Of a DNA stretch of 64,000 bases, positions 59,385 through 64,000 are shown one piece after another; the stretch's first letter is position 1, and every line of letters begins with the position of its first letter. Source of the stretch: UBA3792 sp964426415. Lineage in GTDB: Bacteria; Bacillota; Clostridia; Christensenellales; CAG-138. The notes under the pieces are model-generated. The model was not told where the DNA came from. It made no database searches and saw only the letters and a program-made list of their open reading frames with translations. The position numbers were made by a program, and so were the translations under genes. The stretch is from positions 9,408-73,407 of the forward strand of contig CAYRQM010000004.1 in NCBI GenBank assembly GCA_964426415.1. The letters are read 5' to 3'.

Positions 59385-59693
59385 CTATTTTGCAATGACA
59401 AAGAACAGCAGCACCAGAACGATGATCCAAATGACGATGGAAAGGGGAATGCCGATGATGAACTGCACATGACGCGTCTTGTGCCGCCCAAACCACATCG
59501 CAAACAGCGCGCCCAAGCCGCCGCCCAAGAATGCCAGCGTCAACAGCGCCGTTTCGGGAACGCGCCCGCCGTCGTTGCGCCGCCTTGCGTTGCGCTTGTC
59601 CACCATGTAGACGATAAAGGTCACAATGGACATGACAAACAGATACAACCACAGCGGCCACATCTTCAACAGCGTTTCAAGGATGTTCTCCAT
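59385..59693 (-). CDS. DUF1294 membrane protein
   Basis: A 102-residue protein with three or four helices and the DUF1294 signature YMVDKRNARRR and RVPETALLTLAFLGGGLGAL, plus RHKTRHVQF. Function unknown in general; some members sit with nucleotide or envelope genes. It has a good promoter. Confidence 0.88.
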   Translation of the reverse strand: MENILETLLKMWPLWLYLFVMSIVTFIVYMVDKRNARRRNDGGRVPETALLTLAFLGGGLGALFAMWFGRHKTRHVQFIIGIPLSIVIWIIVLVLLFFVIAK

Positions 59694-59727
59694 ACGTTCC
59701 CCCCTGCAAAAATCTTCCAATGCAGGT

Positions 59728-59756
59728 ACTATATCACGATTTTTTGGCGCTTTCAA
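59728..59756 (-). promoter_or_regulatory. Promoter of the DUF1294 gene
   Basis: On the minus strand TTGAAA (59756-59751) and TATAGT (59733-59728) are 17 bases apart, with TGA before the -10. Confidence 0.7.
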
Positions 59757-59828
59757 CCTTCTTTTCCGTAAATCAAGAAGAAATAGGAAAGAAAGGAGGA
59801 CTTTTCAAGGGAAAATACAGGAAAAGCC

Positions 59829-59857
59829 TTGACATACGGAGTATCGCGGGTTAGAAT
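59829..59857 (+). promoter_or_regulatory. Promoter of the FtsX/MacB-type exporter
   Basis: TTGACA and TAGAAT are 17 bases apart. A small GCGG/CCGC inverted repeat spans the -10. Confidence 0.75.
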
Positions 59858-59911
59858 CCGCACTATATATTATTGGTGAAGGAAACCCCATGGGGTGAAG
59901 GGTGCTTGTCC

Positions 59912-62900
59912 ATGATCGGTGGATTATCGGTCAAGAGCGTTCTGCGAACGCCGATCAAGACGATTCTGTTCTTGCTGCTGCTTGGCGCGGGGATTGCGTC
60001 GCTGTGCCTCGGAATCGGGATGAGGGAGTCCTCCGACCGCTTGTTGACGGACGCAAACGAGACGTACACCACGGTGGCGTACGTCGAATACTTGGGAGAG
60101 AACTATCCCGACGCCGGCAATTTCGATTCGCACATGGTGGAGGAGCTTTCCACCTACGACGATACGCCGCTTTCGGAGCAGCCGCAGGTGCTGCAATACA
60201 ACAAGCAAATCGTCGTCGGCGCCACGGTGAACGGCTTGACGCTGGGCACACGCGGCACGTCGCAATTCAAGCAAACGGGCGTTTTGCTGTGCAAGGTGTA
60301 CTATGTCAAGGACGATTATTTCACCTGCATGATCTACGATACGCCGCTGTTTGTCGGCGCGTCCTGCCAAAAGGACGGCACGTTCTTCAGCCTGTTCTAC
60401 GATCAGCTCACGGAGATGGGCGTGGACATATCCACCATTCAAAAGGGCGATTTCTTGGTTGTGCACGGCGAATTCTTCGAGGGCGAGAACCGCATGAACT
60501 GCTTCCGCCTGACGCCCTGCAATCTGAAGGTGCCCGAGCAGTATACCGAGATCGCCAAAGTCCCCCTCATCAAGGTGGAAGGGGACGACTTCTTCACCTC
60601 CGACACCTACACCTTTTTGTACAAGATGGCGGGCACATATCGCGTGCTGTCCAACCATCTTCGTGTGTATGTCAACGACTATCCCTCCGAGATGCTGCCG
60701 TTCTATTTGGACGAAACCCGCATCGAGGACGGCGCGTTCTATGCGCCCGACGATCAAAACGTCTGCGTCATCAGCCGCTATTTGGCGGAGCAGACGGGTT
60801 CGCAGATTGGCGACACCATTCGCTTGGATCTCTATGCGTCGACCGAGAGCCGCGGCGTGGAAACCAGCTTTTGGTACGACGACGGGCACTTGGCGGAGCA
60901 GGACTATACGGTGGTCGGCATTTTCCAAAACACCGCGTCCCTCTATTCCAGCGTGTTCATTCCCAACAGCGGCGAGGATTGGATGCCTGCCACCTCCATC
61001 GACTATACCATCAGCCGTGTCAAGCTCATCAACGGCGAGGCGGACGCGTATCAGCAAGCGATTGCGCCGTACCTTTTGGGCAGTATGCGCGTCACCGTCT
61101 ATGACCAAGGCTATGCGCACGCCCGCGAAGCCATCAATTCCATGATGAGCACGGCGCAGCTTCTCACCATCGTGTGCGGCATTGTGACGCTGTCGCTGCT
61201 GATTCTGTTCATTTGGCTGTTCTTCCAAAAGCAGCGTGACGCGGCGCGCATCATGCTCAACCTTGGGACGGGCAAGCGCAAAACGCTGCGCTTCCTCATT
61301 TTGTCCGCGCTGCTGGTGCTGCTGCTGGCGGGCGTGATCGGCGGCGTGGCGGGCGGGCTGCTGTCCAACCGCGTCGTGCTGTCCGCTTACGATTCCGCGC
61401 TGCACGCGGCGCTGAAGGATTACCGCTTCTCCAGCCTTGCCACCCAAGGCGAATCGCTGGAGAACGTCGTACTGCCATCCGTCAATCTGCGGTTGATCGC
61501 GCTGACGGCGGCGCTTGCCGTGGCGGCGGGCGGCGTGCTGGCATTCGGCTTCTTTGCGGTGGCGCTCGAACGGTTCCGCGCCGTGCGCCGCAAGGAGCCC
61601 AAAAAGCGCAAGGGCGCAATCAACAAAGCACAAAAGGCTGCCGTCGCGTCGGGCACGCTCGGCACGGTACAGCTTGCCGCAACCCAAACCACGACGCGCA
61701 AGAACGGGTGGGCGAAGTTCCTGTTCCCGCTGCGCATCGTCAGCCGTTCCATCCTGCGCAATCGCGGCAAGAGCGTCATTGTGCCGTTCGTCGCGTTGAT
61801 GATGACGGTGTTCTTGGGCTTCTTTGTGGCAGACCTCAATCAATACGAGCAGCAGCTTTCGGACGTGTACGCCAATATGCCCGTCACCGCCTACATGACG
61901 GGGTATTCGGGGCGGATGATCGACGGGCTGTCGTTTACCGAATCGGAGCTTTCGCCCATCGTGGACACGGGCTTCGTCGCCAAGACGTACTTCACGCAGA
62001 AGCTCAACTATGTGCTTTTGCACGACGAGGATTTGGCACCCTCTTCCGAGCTGGACGGCAAACCCGCCGGCACATGGGTGCTCAACTCCGAATCCGTCGG
62101 CACATGGGAGGCCATCTTCCCGCTGGGCACGCACCTGACGGGCTACGGGGCGGAGACCTTTGCCGAGCTGGTGCTGCGGCAGCCGTACCTGATCGGCACA
62201 AACAACATTCGCACCGCCACCGAGTTCTACTTTGAGGGCGATCCTGCGTTCTCGTTCATGGACGGGTACGACGAATCGCTGTTCGCGGGCGACGCATCGG
62301 TCTGCCTTGTGAACCACGGGTTTATGGAGGACAACGGGCTGGCGTTGGGCGACGAGATCACGCTGCTGGTGGGCGCTGACCAAGGCGAGCTGGATATGCT
62401 CTACGAGAACGTCACGCTGACCATCGTCGGCACCTATCCCGCCATCACGGGCCGCGACAACATCTACTGTCCGCTTTCCGCCACCGAGCACACCTACATC
62501 AAGTGCGGAGAAGAAGCGGTGCTGGACGGAGACGACGCATGGTCGATGATGTGGCGTCGCTACTGGCGCCAAAACCCTGACCAATGGGGCGTTTATTCGG
62601 GCGACACGGTGGTGAAAGCCGACGGGCATCTGTATCGCTACGGGCCGGATGGCATGCTGTACAGCGATTTCTTACTGGTGCAGCAGTACCAATCGGTGAG
62701 CTACCTGCTGCAGGACACGGCACATCTGACCGACTTCAAGCAAGCGCTGTCCGACTACGGGTATACGCCTGCGGGACATCTTGGCAAGATTCGCCGCACA
62801 ATCGTCATCAACGAAACGACGCTTGTGGAGACGGTGGACAGCCTGCAGCGGCACATCAGTTACATGACGGCGCTGTTTGCCGCATTCGAGGTGTTGTCCA

Positions 62901-63205
62901 TCGCCATCGGCTTCGTGGTGTCGTACCTGCTGACCAAGAACCGCCGCGCCGAATTTGCCATGATGCGCTCGATGGGCGCAGGGCGGGTGCGCACCTATCT
63001 CACGTTCACGCTGGAGCAGCTGCTGTTGCTTCTCGTCGGGCTTGTGGCAGGCGGATTGCTGGTTTGGCTGCTGTTTGGCGCGTTCACCGCGCTGTCGTGG
63101 CAGGCGCTGCTGTATTTCGCGGGCTGCTACCTCATCGGCATTCTCATCGCTGCGGGCATCATGAATCGCGCCCGCGTTCTGGACATTTTGAGCGTAAAGG
63201 AATAA
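59912..63205 (+). CDS. ABC transporter permease, FtsX/MacB type
   Basis: A 1,097-residue permease: a first helix near residue 20, a large extracellular region, FtsX-type helices around 415-560, a cytoplasmic basic stretch with KRKGAINKAQKAA, a second helix near 625, another outside domain and the last FtsX helices (LSIAIGFVVSYLLTKNRRAEF). The start at 59912 gives MIGGLSVKSVLRTPIKT; a TTG frame from 59873 is possible. With the next gene it forms an exporter or mechanotransmission pump of the MacB/LolD type. Substrate unknown. Confidence 0.88.
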   Translation: MIGGLSVKSVLRTPIKTILFLLLLGAGIASLCLGIGMRESSDRLLTDANETYTTVAYVEYLGENYPDAGNFDSHMVEELSTYDDTPLSEQPQVLQYNKQIVVGATVNGLTLGTRGTSQFKQTGVLLCKVYYVKDDYFTCMIYDTPLFVGASCQKDGTFFSLFYDQLTEMGVDISTIQKGDFLVVHGEFFEGENRMNCFRLTPCNLKVPEQYTEIAKVPLIKVEGDDFFTSDTYTFLYKMAGTYRVLSNHLRVYVNDYPSEMLPFYLDETRIEDGAFYAPDDQNVCVISRYLAEQTGSQIGDTIRLDLYASTESRGVETSFWYDDGHLAEQDYTVVGIFQNTASLYSSVFIPNSGEDWMPATSIDYTISRVKLINGEADAYQQAIAPYLLGSMRVTVYDQGYAHAREAINSMMSTAQLLTIVCGIVTLSLLILFIWLFFQKQRDAARIMLNLGTGKRKTLRFLILSALLVLLLAGVIGGVAGGLLSNRVVLSAYDSALHAALKDYRFSSLATQGESLENVVLPSVNLRLIALTAALAVAAGGVLAFGFFAVALERFRAVRRKEPKKRKGAINKAQKAAVASGTLGTVQLAATQTTTRKNGWAKFLFPLRIVSRSILRNRGKSVIVPFVALMMTVFLGFFVADLNQYEQQLSDVYANMPVTAYMTGYSGRMIDGLSFTESELSPIVDTGFVAKTYFTQKLNYVLLHDEDLAPSSELDGKPAGTWVLNSESVGTWEAIFPLGTHLTGYGAETFAELVLRQPYLIGTNNIRTATEFYFEGDPAFSFMDGYDESLFAGDASVCLVNHGFMEDNGLALGDEITLLVGADQGELDMLYENVTLTIVGTYPAITGRDNIYCPLSATEHTYIKCGEEAVLDGDDAWSMMWRRYWRQNPDQWGVYSGDTVVKADGHLYRYGPDGMLYSDFLLVQQYQSVSYLLQDTAHLTDFKQALSDYGYTPAGHLGKIRRTIVINETTLVETVDSLQRHISYMTALFAAFEVLSIAIGFVVSYLLTKNRRAEFAMMRSMGAGRVRTYLTFTLEQLLLLLVGLVAGGLLVWLLFGAFTALSWQALLYFAGCYLIGILIAAGIMNRARVLDILSVKE

Positions 63206-63209
63206 GCTT

Positions 63210-63893
63210 ATGAGCATGATCGAATTGAACCACGTTTCCTACACCTATCGCGGTCGCTACCAAACGGTGCGCGCCGTCAACGACGTCTCCATGCAGTTTG
63301 CACAAGGGACGGTGTACGCCATCTTGGGAAAGTCGGGCAGCGGCAAAACCACGCTGCTGTCGCTGCTTGCCGGGCTGGATCTGCCGACCGACGGCGAAGT
63401 GTGCATCGACGGCGTCCCAACGGACAAGATGGACTTGGATCGCTATCGCCGCGAGGAAGCATCGGTCATCTACCAAAGCTACAACCTCTTTCCGCTGCTG
63501 ACCGTGCTGGAAAACGTCATGTACCCCATGCAGCTGCAGGGCGTCGTCAAGGCGGATGCCAAGGCACGCGCCGAGGAACAGCTGCTTTCCGTCGGGCTCA
63601 GAAAAGAGCATTTCAAGCGCTACCCGTCCATGCTTTCGGGCGGCGAACAGCAGCGTGTCGCCATTGCGCGTTCGCTGTCCATTCGTCCGCGCATCATCTT
63701 GGCGGATGAGCCGACGGGCAACTTGGACGTGGAAAACAGCGGCAATGTGATGGACATTCTGAAATCGCTTGCCAAGGAGCTGAACTGCTGCGTCATCATC
63801 GTCACACACGACGGCGCGCTTGCCAAAAAGGCGGACGTCATTTGTCGGATGCACGACGGCAGCATGACGTTGGACGACGAAGCCGACGAGTAA
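63210..63893 (+). CDS. ABC transporter ATPase, LolD/MacB type
   Basis: A 227-residue ATPase: Walker A GKSGSGKTT (about 40-48), Q-loop YQSYNLFP, signature SGGEQQRVAIARS, Walker B ILADEPTGNLD, H-loop VTHDGALA. The ADEPTGNLD form is typical of the LolD/MacB group. It follows the FtsX-type permease by 4 bases and completes the pump. Confidence 0.93.
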   Translation: MSMIELNHVSYTYRGRYQTVRAVNDVSMQFAQGTVYAILGKSGSGKTTLLSLLAGLDLPTDGEVCIDGVPTDKMDLDRYRREEASVIYQSYNLFPLLTVLENVMYPMQLQGVVKADAKARAEEQLLSVGLRKEHFKRYPSMLSGGEQQRVAIARSLSIRPRIILADEPTGNLDVENSGNVMDILKSLAKELNCCVIIVTHDGALAKKADVICRMHDGSMTLDDEADE

Positions 63894-63931
63894 ATATGGC
63901 AGGAATCCAAACGCACGCACGACGCAGTTTT

Positions 63932-63960
63932 TTGCGCACGGCGTGCGGTTGGTGTAAAAT
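63932..63960 (+). promoter_or_regulatory. Promoter for a gene beyond the window edge
   Basis: TTGCGC and TAAAAT are 17 bases apart, followed by GGGAGG at 63979-63984. The start codon is not clear: TTG at 63986 is too close, and GTG at 63990 meets a stop at once, so it probably lies beyond the window. Confidence 0.55.
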
Positions 63961-64000
63961 AGTTCCGGGTAAAAGTGAGGGAGGATTGCGTGTAGGGGGA

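Noticed and set aside
63986..64000. Start of a gene at the right edge
   Set aside because: The only in-frame candidate start is too close to the ribosome site and just five codons are visible.

Overview
The window comes from a GC-rich, monoderm, anaerobic Clostridia-type Firmicute. The evidence is lipoproteins with clear lipoboxes, a sortase, sortase-like C-terminal anchors, a T-box riboswitch, an infC-rpmI-rplT leader, FeoAB iron uptake and the sporulation genes spmA and spmB. Promoters are mostly clean sigma-A type (TTGACA, 16 to 18 bases, TATAAT). A run of exactly 100 N at 32120-32219 shows this is a draft scaffold, possibly metagenome-derived (the origin is inference). I saw no tRNA, rRNA, CRISPR array, transposase or prophage.

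Layout. 1-1775 (minus): a YtrA-like GntR regulator (cut by the window edge), an ABC permease and an ABC ATPase. 1868-5664: a TlpA-like thioredoxin lipoprotein, a 48-residue CxxC membrane protein and a polyferredoxin-type membrane protein, then two CobW-type GTPases; one has a His/Asp/Glu-rich insert, the other is fused to a DUF1980-like domain. 5989-16028: a galactan (pectin side chain) locus with a secreted GH53 galactanase, a GH13 lipoprotein, a cytoplasmic-looking GH53 enzyme, and a binding-protein importer with two permeases and an ATPase. 16157-19852: M18 aminopeptidase, unknown lipoprotein, HerA-like ATPase. 19915-28756: spmA-spmB facing a penicillin-binding protein-murG-methyltransferase-metG-tatD operon.

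28873-37175 encodes two large surface proteins that share a cohesin-like domain, a helical segment and an L-A-K-T-G-E plus membrane anchor. The first carries about 15 Cys-Cys-Cys-His repeats, the second a 5'-nucleotidase. The 544-base region after them is packed with small dispersed repeats. 37720-44670: fused FeoA-FeoB and its Cys-rich partner, T-box-controlled pheS-pheT, and nadE. 44782-48532: D-aminoacylase, M20 hydrolase and a WYL regulator.

49831-55717 is a six-gene operon: DUF2156 protein, nitroreductase, sugar nucleotidyltransferase, a pair resembling the KamB/KamC aminomutase reactivase, and a SurA-like lipoprotein. 55808-57070 (minus) is infC-rpmI-rplT, with infC probably starting at AUC. 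57067-59278 (minus) is a sortase operon, and 59912-63893 an FtsX/MacB-type ABC exporter.

The most interesting items are the C-C-C-H repeat protein with its artefactual assembly gap, the shared L-A-K-T-G-E anchors, the CobW-DUF1980 fusion, the orphan reactivase-like pair, the promoter nested in a terminator loop at 48985-49033, and the intergenic repeat families.
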